Source of the DNA: an uncultured bacterium
GTDB lineage: Bacteria > Cyanobacteriota > Vampirovibrionia > Gastranaerophilales > Gastranaerophilaceae
Direction: 5' to 3'
Assembly (NCBI GenBank): GCA_902779645.1
Contig: CACZCH010000015.1
Coordinates: forward strand, 1 to 64,000
Length of the DNA: 64,000 bases
Part shown: positions 19,402 to 28,721 of the stretch, piece by piece
Numbering within the stretch: the stretch's first letter is position 1
How the letters are laid out: each line of letters begins with the position of its first letter
The notes under the pieces: generated by a model
What the model was told of the DNA's origin: nothing
The model's input: only the letters and a program-made list of their open reading frames with translations
Database searches by the model: none
Translations under genes and position numbers: made by a program

Positions 19402-19431
19402 TTAAAACTTATAATCAATTAATCAATCAAA

Positions 19432-19659
19432 CTATCTTAATTTAACTGTAACTGATTTTGCTTTTTGAGTGTATTCAAGTTTATCTTCTCTTGATAACCA
19501 GCCTAAACCCATTTCAGCAAAGTTGTCAGCTAAACTTAAATCTTTTTTCATTTTGTTGATTGAAACTTCACCTTTAGTGTTAAGGTAGTTGTAGATAGTA
19601 CCAGCTGATTCGATAATTTGTTCTTGGATACCTTTTACTTCTTTGATAGTTCTTGCCAT
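19432..19659 (-). CDS. Winged-helix DUF2582-family protein
   Basis: 75 residues. The pattern A-G-T-I-Y-N-Y-L-N-T-K-G-E-V-S-I-N-K-M-K followed by G-L-G-W-L-S-R-E-D-K-L matches the DUF2582 winged helix-turn-helix family, small proteins common in anaerobes and of unknown function. ATG 19659 is preceded by GGAG. It is a single-gene unit, bounded by its terminator and by the divergent helicase gene. DNA binding is inferred from the fold only. Confidence 0.82.
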   Translation of the reverse strand: MARTIKEVKGIQEQIIESAGTIYNYLNTKGEVSINKMKKDLSLADNFAEMGLGWLSREDKLEYTQKAKSVTVKLR

Positions 19660-19784
19660 TTTCTAAATCTCCTTCTATGTGTGTGTTTCGTAAGCATCTC
19701 TGCTTACCAATTTATTTTATAAAAAAGCTTTTATTTTTTCAAGCGTTTTTAGAACATTTTATGATAAAATAATACATACGGAGT

Positions 19785-22700
19785 ATGTTATTAAATTTTA
19801 TTAAAGCCGATTATCGGGAGCATGTGATAATTGAAAAATATTTTGAGCTAATCTCAAAAGGGGTAAAACCTTCTGAGATATTGGTTCTTACCCAAAATTC
19901 AAATTCAAAAAAAAAGCTTTTGAATAAAGTTTTAGAAAATTTTCCGATAAAATCAACCGAAAAAATAAATATTCATTCTTTTTTCTCTCTTGTATATAAT
20001 ACTTTGCAAGAAAACTGGTGTTTTATAGAAAATTCCGTAAAAGGAGAGAAATCTTTTATTCTCCCAAATCTTGTCGGGTTGGAGGTTTCGAACTTCCTTC
20101 TGAAGGATCTTTTGAAAAATATAGTTGTCAGAGGATATAATTCGAAAAAATCACTTCTTCACCAAATTTTCAGAAGATATGCTCTTATAGTCCAAAATGA
20201 TTTATCATCAGACGATGTCAAAGAAAGAGCTAAAATATTAAAAGAATCTTTTGCTGAGGATGCGGAACTCATCATAAAAAAACTGCTCAAAACTACCCTC
20301 GAGAAAAGAAGTTTGGATTACTTGAGACAAACTCTTATTTTTAATTTTGTATACAGACATACTGATTATTTTAAAGATATTAAATATCTTCTTGTTGATG
20401 ACGCAGATGAAATGACTCCTGTTTGTTTTGATTTTATAGAGTTTTTGAAACCGCAGTTGAAAGATTGGTTAATTTGTTTTGACTCTCTTGGTTCTTCAAG
20501 GTGCGGATATTTGAGTGCGGATACTTCTATTGAATACAAACTGACAAAATTATTTAAAGAAGAAGTAAACACAAATAAAGAAGATGTTTTCAAAAACGGT
20601 GAAATTATTTTTTCAAATATATTGGAAGATAAACAGGAAGCTTTAGAAAACTTTTCACTAACCTCACTTTCCAAACGTGCGGAAATATTGGATTTTGCAA
20701 TCACAAAAATCAAAGAATTATTAAAAAGAAAAGATATTTGTCCCAAAGATATTACAATAATTACTCCGCTTCAAGATAACATGCTGAGGTTTACTTTAGA
20801 AGAAAATCTTTCAAAAATCTGCAAACCCGTATTTTTGAGCGGAAGTGAAAAGCTTGTATCAAATCCTCTTGTAAGAGCAAGCTTAAACATTTTGAGGTTA
20901 ATGTGCGGGCTGGAAGTGAGCGAGATTGACTTAAGGAGCATAATATCAGATTACATAGGGATTCCGCTTATTTATTCAAAAACAATTTTCGAAACTTATG
21001 ATAGTGCAAAAACACTTCCTGCGGAGATTGAAAAATATAATGACGTTTATCAAATTTTTTATGAAGCCTTTAGTGAGATAAAAGAAAAAGACGAAAAGCT
21101 TTCTCTAAAAGTATTGGAGATGTTTCAAAGAGTTGTAAAATATACTGATAAAACAAAAATAAACAAATTTAACTTTTTTATAAAAGAGCTGAGAGATTTT
21201 GAAAATGTGCTCGGAGTAAAGGGTGTAAATGAAAGAATAGAAGATATAATTATTCATTTTGAAAATTCAATCATTGCGGAAAATCCTAATTCTACATTAG
21301 AGATACAAGATGATGATTTAATCATTGCAACACCTCAGAAGATTATCGACAACAAAATATCCTCAAAATACCAGTTCTGGCTTGACGTATCTCATTCTGA
21401 CTGGGTAAAAACTGATACGGGACCTTTGTATAATGCTTGGGTTATGCAGAAGGATTGGACAAAAGACGAATACACGGTTGAAGATGATGTGTTTTTATCT
21501 AAGCAAAAAACCGCCAGAATTTTAAGGAAATTGCTTTTGCTCTCAAAAGAGCATATTTTTGCGCTTTCAAGTCTTTTTGACCCGTCAGGAGTTGAAAATT
21601 TAGGCGGGATACAACCGTATATTGAAGCATCAAGTTCAAAAGTTTACGAATCTCGACCTGCTTTTAAGATAACTCCGAGAGATGACCAAAAACCTGTTTT
21701 GGAATACAAAAAAGGTTCTATGGCAATCTCAGCCGTTCCGGGAGCAGGTAAAACAACAATTCTTTTGGCACTTGTAATAAAACTTATGTCAAGCGGGGTT
21801 AACCCTAACAACATTTATGTTCTGACTTATATGGATTCTGCCGCAAGAAACTTCCGTGAAAGAATAAAAAACATGTGTCCAGAATCTGTCTTACTGCCGA
21901 ATATAAGTACTATTCATGGTCTTGCTCTTAGAATACTTAAAGAAAATTCAAACTTTGAAAGATTAAATCTGACAGATGATTTTGAAATATGCGATGATAC
22001 TCAGAGAATGAGAATAATTAGGACTATAGGAAGTAAATTAACAAAGACTGAGCTCGAAGATTTCGACAGAGCAGCTTCCATATTCAAACTTCAGGAAGGA
22101 AACATAGATACTCCTTCTACAGATAAGAAGATTGAAAAATTTAAACTGTTTTTTAAGGAATATCAAAACCGGCTTAAAGAAGCCAATATGATTGACTATG
22201 ATGATATTCTTATTTTGTCCGTGAAACTTTTAGAGAATAATCCCGACATATTGGAATACTATCAGGATATTTGTGAATATATTATAGAAGATGAAGCTCA
22301 GGATTCTTCGAGGGTTCAGCAGAGGTTAATCGGACTTTTGAGCGGAAAATATAAAAATCTTATAAGATGCGGTGATATTAATCAGGCTATTACTACAACT
22401 TTTTCTAATGCTGATGTAGAGGGATTCAGAAAATTTATACAAACTTCGGATAATACCGTAGAGATGAACCACTCCCAAAGATGCACCCAAGATGTTATGA
22501 CTCTTGCTAATAATCTGGTAAATTGGGGCTCTGCGATTTTACCAAAGGCATTCTTTAAGAATTATATGCAAGGAGTAAAGGGGAAAAACCCGATATCAAA
22601 AAATGCTGTTTATTCCCACGTATTTGAAAATACTTTTGCCGAAAGAAACTATGTTTTGAAGGAGATAAAAAATATTTTGACGCGTGAAAAAGACGCAACC

Positions 22701-23600
22701 ATAGGGTTGCTTCTAAGAAACAATTATCAGGTTGCATCTTGGGCATCATTTATAAACGATGCAGGATTGAAAACTATTACAAGAAGCGAATCATTGGGAC
22801 AAAAAGGAGTATTTAATACAATATTTTCAATTCTTAAATTTATTCAAACACCTTTTGACAACGAGGTTTTGGCTTCTACTTACGAAAAACTTTCGGAACT
22901 TGGGTTTTATAAACAGAGATTACAGTTGGAGATAAAAAATTCAACGGAACCGTTTATTCAAAAAAACGGAGACGAGATAGAAAATAATTCACTTGCACAG
23001 TTTTTATGGGACATGCAGTATTGGCTGAATTCTTCTACGCTTCCGCTTGAAGAGCTTGTAATAAGAATAGGACTTTTCTATTACACAAGCGATATCGAAA
23101 AATCTAATGTGTATTTGATTGCAATTCTCGTTCAGCGTTTAAACACTTCGGGCAAATTTGATTTGACTCTCCAAAGACTGGAAGAATTATCAAAACGTCC
23201 GTCTCTCAGCGGATTCAAGTTTTTCTCGGAAGAAGAGGATAAAGATTCTGCAAAGGGAAAAGTTCAAATTATGACTCTCCACAAATCAAAGGGAGATGAA
23301 TTTGATTACGTATTCCTGCCGGAGATGAGTGAAAAATCTTTATCAATTGACGTAACAAAGGCTAAACTCAAATCCTCTTCAACATTTATGGAAGAAGTTA
23401 AATCGTTTAACCCAAATTACAAACAAAAATCGGAACTTGAACTAAAAGAGTTTAATTCGGAAGAAACGCTGCGACTTCTTTATGTCGCAATTACACGTGC
23501 CCAACGAAAACTTTATATAACAGCTTCAGCTAAAACTAAATCTTTCGGGAAAGAACTTCCGCAGGAACCAAGTGTAATTTTCGGAGCAATCTTAAAATAA
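19785..23600 (+). CDS. UvrD/Rep-like superfamily 1 helicase with a degenerate N-terminal helicase-like half
   Basis: 1271 residues, ATG after CGGAG. The C-terminal half (about 640-1271) is a standard UvrD/Rep/PcrA-type ATPase: Walker A P-G-A-G-K-T-T near 651-658, T-Y-M-D-S-A-A-R-N-F motif Ia, D-E-A-Q-D-S motif II near 836-841, motif III G-D-I-N-Q-A-I, motif V T-L-H-K-S-K-G-D-E-F and motif VI V-A-I-T-R-A-Q-R. The N-terminal half echoes the same order without a P-loop: I-L-V-L-T-Q-N near 32, L-L-V-D-D-A-D-E near 205, I-T-I-I-T-P near 320. It is roughly twice UvrD length. It probably acts in DNA repair; an AddAB-like fusion is another reading. Starts and ends cleanly with no operon partner. Confidence 0.8.
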   Translation: MLLNFIKADYREHVIIEKYFELISKGVKPSEILVLTQNSNSKKKLLNKVLENFPIKSTEKINIHSFFSLVYNTLQENWCFIENSVKGEKSFILPNLVGLEVSNFLLKDLLKNIVVRGYNSKKSLLHQIFRRYALIVQNDLSSDDVKERAKILKESFAEDAELIIKKLLKTTLEKRSLDYLRQTLIFNFVYRHTDYFKDIKYLLVDDADEMTPVCFDFIEFLKPQLKDWLICFDSLGSSRCGYLSADTSIEYKLTKLFKEEVNTNKEDVFKNGEIIFSNILEDKQEALENFSLTSLSKRAEILDFAITKIKELLKRKDICPKDITIITPLQDNMLRFTLEENLSKICKPVFLSGSEKLVSNPLVRASLNILRLMCGLEVSEIDLRSIISDYIGIPLIYSKTIFETYDSAKTLPAEIEKYNDVYQIFYEAFSEIKEKDEKLSLKVLEMFQRVVKYTDKTKINKFNFFIKELRDFENVLGVKGVNERIEDIIIHFENSIIAENPNSTLEIQDDDLIIATPQKIIDNKISSKYQFWLDVSHSDWVKTDTGPLYNAWVMQKDWTKDEYTVEDDVFLSKQKTARILRKLLLLSKEHIFALSSLFDPSGVENLGGIQPYIEASSSKVYESRPAFKITPRDDQKPVLEYKKGSMAISAVPGAGKTTILLALVIKLMSSGVNPNNIYVLTYMDSAARNFRERIKNMCPESVLLPNISTIHGLALRILKENSNFERLNLTDDFEICDDTQRMRIIRTIGSKLTKTELEDFDRAASIFKLQEGNIDTPSTDKKIEKFKLFFKEYQNRLKEANMIDYDDILILSVKLLENNPDILEYYQDICEYIIEDEAQDSSRVQQRLIGLLSGKYKNLIRCGDINQAITTTFSNADVEGFRKFIQTSDNTVEMNHSQRCTQDVMTLANNLVNWGSAILPKAFFKNYMQGVKGKNPISKNAVYSHVFENTFAERNYVLKEIKNILTREKDATIGLLLRNNYQVASWASFINDAGLKTITRSESLGQKGVFNTIFSILKFIQTPFDNEVLASTYEKLSELGFYKQRLQLEIKNSTEPFIQKNGDEIENNSLAQFLWDMQYWLNSSTLPLEELVIRIGLFYYTSDIEKSNVYLIAILVQRLNTSGKFDLTLQRLEELSKRPSLSGFKFFSEEEDKDSAKGKVQIMTLHKSKGDEFDYVFLPEMSEKSLSIDVTKAKLKSSSTFMEEVKSFNPNYKQKSELELKEFNSEETLRLLYVAITRAQRKLYITASAKTKSFGKELPQEPSVIFGAILK

Positions 23601-23672
23601 TCTATAATGTTTAATAACCTAACTAATCACTAAGGTAATTAAATATTTTTGCTTTCTTTGCATAATACATTT

Positions 23673-24485
23673 ATGAAAAAATTGTTATGCTTATTATTAA
23701 TATCGAACTTTTTATTTACCCCTTTATTTACCCCTGCTAAATTTTCTTCCTTTTTGCCGTGTTATGGAGATACTATTCAAGGCGGGATATCTGAGCGCGG
23801 ACTTAGAGCTCAGAGCAGAATTACGGATAAAAAAACAGGCGAGGGTGTAGGTGGAGCTAAGATAATTCTGCCTAAACAAAATTATCATACAAAAACAGAT
23901 AGAGACGGTTATTTTGAGCTGGATACTTCAATTGACGGAACAGGTATTTTATCTGTTCAAAAAGATAAATACAAACCGTTTTCGATGACAGTTAACCAAA
24001 AGACTTTTGAAAAACCTTTGGAGTTATGCATAGAAAAATCTGATGCTCATAATATAACGATAGATTCCGAGATGCACCATTTGGGCGATAACAGCTTTTC
24101 CAATAATTCCGCAAACGCAGGAGAGTTTCAAACAGATGCGCTCGGGCCGTTTTTTACAAAACGGTTTGATTTAAAAAATATAAACCGTCATTCTCCTGTT
24201 TATTTGATAATAGGTTCAATTATCGGTATAGATACACTTACGGCTCGCTCAATGGGGCAAAATAGACGTCCTAACGCTTATGCTTCCGCTCCTGAAGTTT
24301 ATTTTAACGGGAATAAGATAGCAGAAATACAGATTAATGGAGACGGGCAAAAAATAAAACTTCCGCCGAATCTTATAAAGAGGGGCATGAATGAAGTAAC
24401 AATAAAAACAGGACGTAATTTGATGCAGACATCGTATATTGATTATGATGATATCGAATTTATGAATTTATCGATTGAAAAATAG
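23673..24485 (+). CDS. Secreted protein with carboxypeptidase-regulatory-like domain
   Basis: 270 residues from ATG 23673. The signal peptide is K-K-L-L-C-L-L-L-I-S-N-F-L-F followed by a T-P-L-F-T-P repeat. Residues about 45-115 form a CarboxypepD_reg/transthyretin-like beta domain (T-D-K-K-T-G-E-G-V-G-G-A-K-I, T-K-T-D-R-D-G-Y-F-E-L-D). The C-terminal part, with P-E-V-Y-F-N-G-N-K-I-A-E-I and R-G-M-N-E-V-T-I, looks like a jelly-roll or carbohydrate-binding type beta domain. It is probably periplasmic or surface exposed. No Shine-Dalgarno is obvious. It stands alone after the helicase. Confidence 0.65.
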   Translation: MKKLLCLLLISNFLFTPLFTPAKFSSFLPCYGDTIQGGISERGLRAQSRITDKKTGEGVGGAKIILPKQNYHTKTDRDGYFELDTSIDGTGILSVQKDKYKPFSMTVNQKTFEKPLELCIEKSDAHNITIDSEMHHLGDNSFSNNSANAGEFQTDALGPFFTKRFDLKNINRHSPVYLIIGSIIGIDTLTARSMGQNRRPNAYASAPEVYFNGNKIAEIQINGDGQKIKLPPNLIKRGMNEVTIKTGRNLMQTSYIDYDDIEFMNLSIEK

Positions 24486-24686
24486 ACACAGAATGACTAA
24501 TCATGAACTAATTATAACTTTTTGTAACAAAAATCAAAAAAGCTGTTATTTTGTTTTAGAAATGTGGAATTAATAACATGTCGGATACTATAAGTAAAGG
24601 ATTACAAAAGTTATCCAAGAGTTATATGTATAAAAATATGTTTCATATTTGTCCGATATATATTACTAATATGAAAGGAAACTAGA

Positions 24687-25604
24687 ATGGATTCTATTAA
24701 CAACCACATGGCTTCAGAAGTGCAAAAAATGCAGTCAATTGCACCTGCAATAAATTTTAACCCACATGTTATGAACGGAACTGGCGCACAAAAATTTGTA
24801 AACGATATAGCAGCTTTTATGCCTAATATGTCAGGCGCAGGCTCAGGGTTTGATATGGTAATGAATAATTTCGCTGCATTTAAGGATATTATATCTGTTG
24901 CACAGAGCGGAGTTTCTCAAATGAAAGAGCAGGGCGAAAGTATCAGAGATCTTGTTGCTCAAGCTCGAAGAGAAGGTGTCACTCCTGAACTTATGGACAA
25001 AATTCAGGCGGAAGTGGATTCAAGGGTTGCAGAAATTAACCGAATCAGAGAAGGGGCAGACTTCAACGGCATTAATCCTTTTAACGGAAGTTTCACACTT
25101 GATATACCTGATATTTTGGGGCTGATGAATGCTCAAAACAAAGAAGAAGTTAATACTGAAATTTCTGATATGCTTGCTTCTTTTGATATTGATATGAAAA
25201 TTGAAGGCGACGGATTCTCTATCGGTGGTTCAGCAAAAATTGAAATCGGTTATACAGAAGACGGTGCATTACAAATTAATGTAGATGCAAGCATGGATTA
25301 CGATTTATCAGGCTTAGTCGGTAAAGGCGGTGTAACATCTGATGGTGCGTTTGAGCTTATTAACAATTTTATAAATATGCTCGGAGTACAGCAGGGTGAT
25401 TTAGGTAACGCTCAAAACTTCCTTGATGCTATTATTGAACAGATATTTAATGCTATGGAAGGAAACGGAGAAAATATGCCTGAAGGTGTAGAAATACAAC
25501 CGGATTCTTCAAATACGTTAAAAGGACACATGGTTCAACAGGCATCAATTACGCTTGATGGTATGGCAGGTCAAGCTCCGAATATAGGTATAAATATCTT
25601 ATAA
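24687..25604 (+). CDS. Flagellin-like protein of unknown function
   Basis: 305 residues, no signal peptide. Residues about 55-130 look like part of the flagellin N-terminal helical region: helices with D-L-V-A-Q-A-R-R-E-G-V-T, then E-V-D-S-R-V-A-E-I-N-R-I-R-E-G-A-D-F-N-G-I-N-P-F-N-G-S-F. The flagellin counterpart reads E-I..EI.RI...T.FNG...L.G. The rest is beta-rich (I-E-G-D-G-F-S-I-G-G-S-A-K-I-E-I-G-Y) and acidic, ending in N-I-G-I-N-I-L. The conserved flagellin C-terminal coil is not evident. RBS is AAAGGAAAC before ATG. A TCCGATAT lies upstream but lacks a sigma-28 -35. It may be an export substrate or diverged filament protein. Confidence 0.5.
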   Translation: MDSINNHMASEVQKMQSIAPAINFNPHVMNGTGAQKFVNDIAAFMPNMSGAGSGFDMVMNNFAAFKDIISVAQSGVSQMKEQGESIRDLVAQARREGVTPELMDKIQAEVDSRVAEINRIREGADFNGINPFNGSFTLDIPDILGLMNAQNKEEVNTEISDMLASFDIDMKIEGDGFSIGGSAKIEIGYTEDGALQINVDASMDYDLSGLVGKGGVTSDGAFELINNFINMLGVQQGDLGNAQNFLDAIIEQIFNAMEGNGENMPEGVEIQPDSSNTLKGHMVQQASITLDGMAGQAPNIGINIL

Positions 25605-25632
25605 AAATGAACACAACACAAAAATAATCAAA

Positions 25633-25668
25633 GCAAAAGGTGTGATTTATCACACCTTTTGTGTTTTA
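25633..25668 (+). terminator. Terminator after the flagellin-like gene
   Basis: AAAAGGTGTGA/TCACACCTTTT stem with a short loop and a downstream T-rich tract. Confidence 0.85.
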
Positions 25669-25774
25669 AAAAAATTAAAGTTTATAGGTTTTAATTTTTT
25701 TCTGTGATTTTACTTGTATTTACTGCGTTTTTGTACTAATATTCAAGTGTATTAACAAAAAAGGGAGAAAAATT

Positions 25775-26569
25775 ATGTCAAGAAAACCTATTATTGCAGG
25801 AAACTGGAAAATGAACTTACTTCAATCAGATGCAAAAGCATTATTTGAAGGAATTAGTTCATATTTAGCAAATTATACAGCAGTACAATTACCGACTGTT
25901 GTAATTGCTCCTGTATTCACATCAATAAACCAAGTTCACTCAATCGCTTGTGATTGCGGGTGTAACGGAAACAAACTTTCTGTTGCAGGTCAAAACTGTC
26001 ATTGGGAAACTTCAGGTGCTTATACCGGTGAAATCTCAGTTGAGATGTTAAAAGATGCAGGTTGTGATTATGTAATTATCGGCCACTCTGAAAGAAGACA
26101 ATACTTCTCAGAAACAGATGAGATGATTAACAAAAAAGCAAAAGCTATTCTTGCAGGTGGTTTGATTCCGATTATTTGCTGCGGTGAAACTCTTGAACAA
26201 AGAGAAGCAGGTTCTACTGATGTTCATATCGCATCACAAATTAGAGCTGCATTAGCAGGTATTTCATCTGAAGATGTTGCAAAGTCAGTAATTGCTTACG
26301 AACCTATCTGGGCAATCGGAACAGGTAAGACTTGCGACAGCGTTGAAGCTAACAGAGTTATCAAGATGATTAGAAGCGTTGTATCCGAAGTAGCAGGAGC
26401 TTCTGCTGCTGATTCTATTAGAATTCTTTACGGCGGTTCAGTTAAACCTTCAACTATTGAAGAACAAATGTCTCAATCAGATATTGACGGAGCTTTAGTT
26501 GGCGGAGCAAGCTTGAAAGCTGACAGCTTTAACGAAATTATCGCTAATACAATGAAAGTAAGTGTATAG
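25775..26569 (+). CDS. tpiA: Triosephosphate isomerase
   Basis: 264 residues. It interconverts dihydroxyacetone phosphate and glyceraldehyde 3-phosphate in glycolysis. Substrate-binding G-N-W-K-M-N is at 10-15, the catalytic His is in I-I-G-H-S-E-R-R-Q, and the catalytic Glu is in A-Y-E-P-I-W-A-I-G-T-G-K followed by loop 6. The phosphate-binding Y-G-G-S-V is near 233. A short cysteine-containing insert (A-C-D-C-G-C-N-G-N) near 58-66 makes it slightly longer than usual. GGGAG precedes ATG. It is monocistronic, closed by a strong terminator. Confidence 0.97.
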   Translation: MSRKPIIAGNWKMNLLQSDAKALFEGISSYLANYTAVQLPTVVIAPVFTSINQVHSIACDCGCNGNKLSVAGQNCHWETSGAYTGEISVEMLKDAGCDYVIIGHSERRQYFSETDEMINKKAKAILAGGLIPIICCGETLEQREAGSTDVHIASQIRAALAGISSEDVAKSVIAYEPIWAIGTGKTCDSVEANRVIKMIRSVVSEVAGASAADSIRILYGGSVKPSTIEEQMSQSDIDGALVGGASLKADSFNEIIANTMKVSV

Positions 26570-26582
26570 TTTAATTTTTCAA

Positions 26583-26626
26583 ACAAAAAGGTGCGAGGTT
26601 AATTTTTAACCTCGCACCTTTTTTGT
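26583..26626. terminator. Bidirectional terminator between tpiA and apt
   Basis: AAAAAGGTGCGAGGTTAA/TTAACCTCGCACCTTTTT stem, A-rich on one side and T-rich on the other, so it can serve both convergent genes. Confidence 0.92.
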
Positions 26627-26637
26627 TTAATAAAGAA

Positions 26638-27189
26638 TTAATCCAAATTGTAATTCAGCATAGATAGGACTTTATATCCTTTTTCTTCGATTTTTTGTCT
26701 GCCCTTGAGCGGATCAAGCTCAATTATAAACGCAGTTGAAACGACTTCCGCGCCGACTCTTTTTATAAGGTTGCACGCCGCAATTGCTGTTCCTCCTGTT
26801 GCAAGCAGGTCATCTATTACTACAACTCTGTCTCCTGCTTTAAGAGCATCCTCATGAATTTCTATTGTATTTGTACCGTATTCTAAGGTGTAATCTTCTC
26901 TGATTGTTTTTGCAGGGAGTTTGTTTGGTTTTCTTATTGTAATAAACCCGCAACCTAATTTATATGCAAGAGCTGCTCCGAATATAAACCCTCTTGATTC
27001 AATTCCTGCTACATAATCAACTTTTTCATCTTTAAATTTTTCATAAAGAAAATCCGTCATCATTTGCATTGCTTTAGCATCTTTAATAGCAGTTGTTATA
27101 TCTAAGAACATAATTCCTTTTTTCGGAAAATCAGGAACTATTCTGACGTGTTCTCTAACGTATTCATAATTTTCTGTAAGTGTTGTCAT
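26638..27189 (-). CDS. apt: Adenine phosphoribosyltransferase
   Basis: 183 residues. It salvages adenine to AMP with PRPP. The family start V-R-I-V-P-D-F-P-K-K-G-I-M-F-L-D-I-T is intact (family usually F-R-D-I-T). G-I-E-S-R-G-F-I-F-G-A-A-L-A and R-K-x-N-K-L-P follow, with the PRPP loop V-V-V-I-D-D-L-L-A-T-G-G-T. Cytoplasmic. It overlaps the upstream glycosyltransferase stop by 4 nt (ATGA), so it is translationally coupled to a gene with no obvious metabolic link. Confidence 0.95.
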   Translation of the reverse strand: MTTLTENYEYVREHVRIVPDFPKKGIMFLDITTAIKDAKAMQMMTDFLYEKFKDEKVDYVAGIESRGFIFGAALAYKLGCGFITIRKPNKLPAKTIREDYTLEYGTNTIEIHEDALKAGDRVVVIDDLLATGGTAIAACNLIKRVGAEVVSTAFIIELDPLKGRQKIEEKGYKVLSMLNYNLD

Positions 27190-28592
27190 TTTAATACCTC
27201 TTGTAATTTTGTCTGTACTTCTTGAATTTTAGTTTGTAAACTTTGTAATTCTTTAGTTATTCTTTCTTTAATTTTTTTCTTTTCTTCTAATACCAATCCG
27301 TGTGCTGTTTTACCCCAATTCATATCCTTTTTGCAGAACAGTATTTTGCAGAAGATAAAAAGTTCCATGGGGAACCATATTGTCAGCATATAAATTGTTG
27401 TTTCACCGGCTTCAATCATTGATTTAATTCTCGGTTGATTATCATATTTCCGCAAACTGTATCTGATTGTCATAAAGAATCCCAATCCCACAACAGCTGA
27501 AACTATTAGAGATGACCAAAGAATGTTATGCAAACTGAACGGGTCAATTTTATCCGTGAATACTTTAATTATTCTAAAGGCAAGCTCCATCATAAACCAA
27601 ATTGGCATTATGAATTCAGTAATATACATCGCCATATCAAATTGTGCTCGAAGTGACATTTTTTTTGAACACATAGCCTGCCAAGAATACTCAAGATACC
27701 TTCTTATAGTACCTTCCAGCCATCTTCTTCTCTGTCTGAATAAAGGAAAAAGATACACAATTCCTTCCTCATACACGCAGGCATCAGGACAGAAACGAAC
27801 GTCCCAACCTTTTATATGAAGCCTTGTTGACATATCCAAATCATCTGTAATTGTGTAATTATTCCAACCGCCTATATCTACAAGAGCTTCTCTTTTAATA
27901 AGTTCACCGTTCCCTCTTAGCTCAACCGCACCCTTAACCGCATCACGTCCGACTTGGAGTTGAGTATCCATTGTATATTCGTTGTTTTGACATCTTGTTA
28001 AAAAGTTTACATCTTTGTTTCGGATTATTTTTCTTGCCTGTACCGCACCAACATCAGCCGGTTCCAGCTTAGGTACAAGCTTATTTAAAAAATCCGGTTC
28101 TACTGTTGCATCAGCATCAAACACAAGAATAGCTTCCCCTTTTGAGATTTGAAAAGCATCATTCAGAACAGCTGATTTTCCCGGGAAAGCATCAGGTTCT
28201 CTAATAAGTGCAATAACTTTTTCATATTTGTCTGAAAGTTCTCTTAAAACATTTGGAGTGTTATCGGAACTTCTGTCATCTATCACTATTACTTCATAGT
28301 TAGGGTAATCTATTTTTAAAATGTTTTCAACAGTGTTTGTGATAACACTTTCTTCATTATGTGCCGGTATCATTATAGAAACAAACGGTTTGTAATTTTC
28401 ATTAATAACAGGAGGCTGCTTTTTCTGTTTACGTGCCTGATACTTTGTAGCTGCAATCGAATAAAGCCCATATACAACCATACAAGCACAAAGAATAACA
28501 AAACCTTTTGTTGTATCAACGTGGTTTTGGAAAATGTATAAGAACACCCCCAACCCAAATAATATGAAAAATAAAAGTAATCTTTCTCTCAT
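27186..28592 (-). CDS. Membrane family 2 glycosyltransferase (IcaA/BcsA-like)
   Basis: 468 residues. Two N-terminal membrane segments (about 3-40) precede a cytoplasmic GT-A domain: P-A-H-N-E-E, D-D-R-S-S-D-N-T, D-A-D-A-T-V, then T-D-D-L-D-M-S and Q-R-R-R-W, the processive-type D,D,D,QxxRW set. Further membrane segments lie near 320-415, and a lysine/glutamine-rich coiled tail ends the protein. This matches poly-N-acetylglucosamine or cellulose synthase-like enzymes that extrude a polysaccharide. The product is unknown, and no pgaB or BcsB-like partner is adjacent. It is in operon with apt. Confidence 0.87.
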   Translation of the reverse strand: MRERLLLFFILFGLGVFLYIFQNHVDTTKGFVILCACMVVYGLYSIAATKYQARKQKKQPPVINENYKPFVSIMIPAHNEESVITNTVENILKIDYPNYEVIVIDDRSSDNTPNVLRELSDKYEKVIALIREPDAFPGKSAVLNDAFQISKGEAILVFDADATVEPDFLNKLVPKLEPADVGAVQARKIIRNKDVNFLTRCQNNEYTMDTQLQVGRDAVKGAVELRGNGELIKREALVDIGGWNNYTITDDLDMSTRLHIKGWDVRFCPDACVYEEGIVYLFPLFRQRRRWLEGTIRRYLEYSWQAMCSKKMSLRAQFDMAMYITEFIMPIWFMMELAFRIIKVFTDKIDPFSLHNILWSSLIVSAVVGLGFFMTIRYSLRKYDNQPRIKSMIEAGETTIYMLTIWFPMELFIFCKILFCKKDMNWGKTAHGLVLEEKKKIKERITKELQSLQTKIQEVQTKLQEVLK

Positions 28593-28721
28593 ACTCTACC
28601 CAATACAGCAGTATTATACCAAGAAGGGGGTAAATAAGCAATATTTTGCAATTCTTCAGTAAATATTTAAAATTTGATTTTAGTTAATTAATTAATTGAT
28701 TGATTGATTGAAAAATAAATT

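Noticed and set aside
24652-24659. TCCGATAT upstream of the flagellin-like gene as a sigma-28 promoter
   Set aside because: The -35 position holds AAAATATG, not TAAAG; support is too weak to call.
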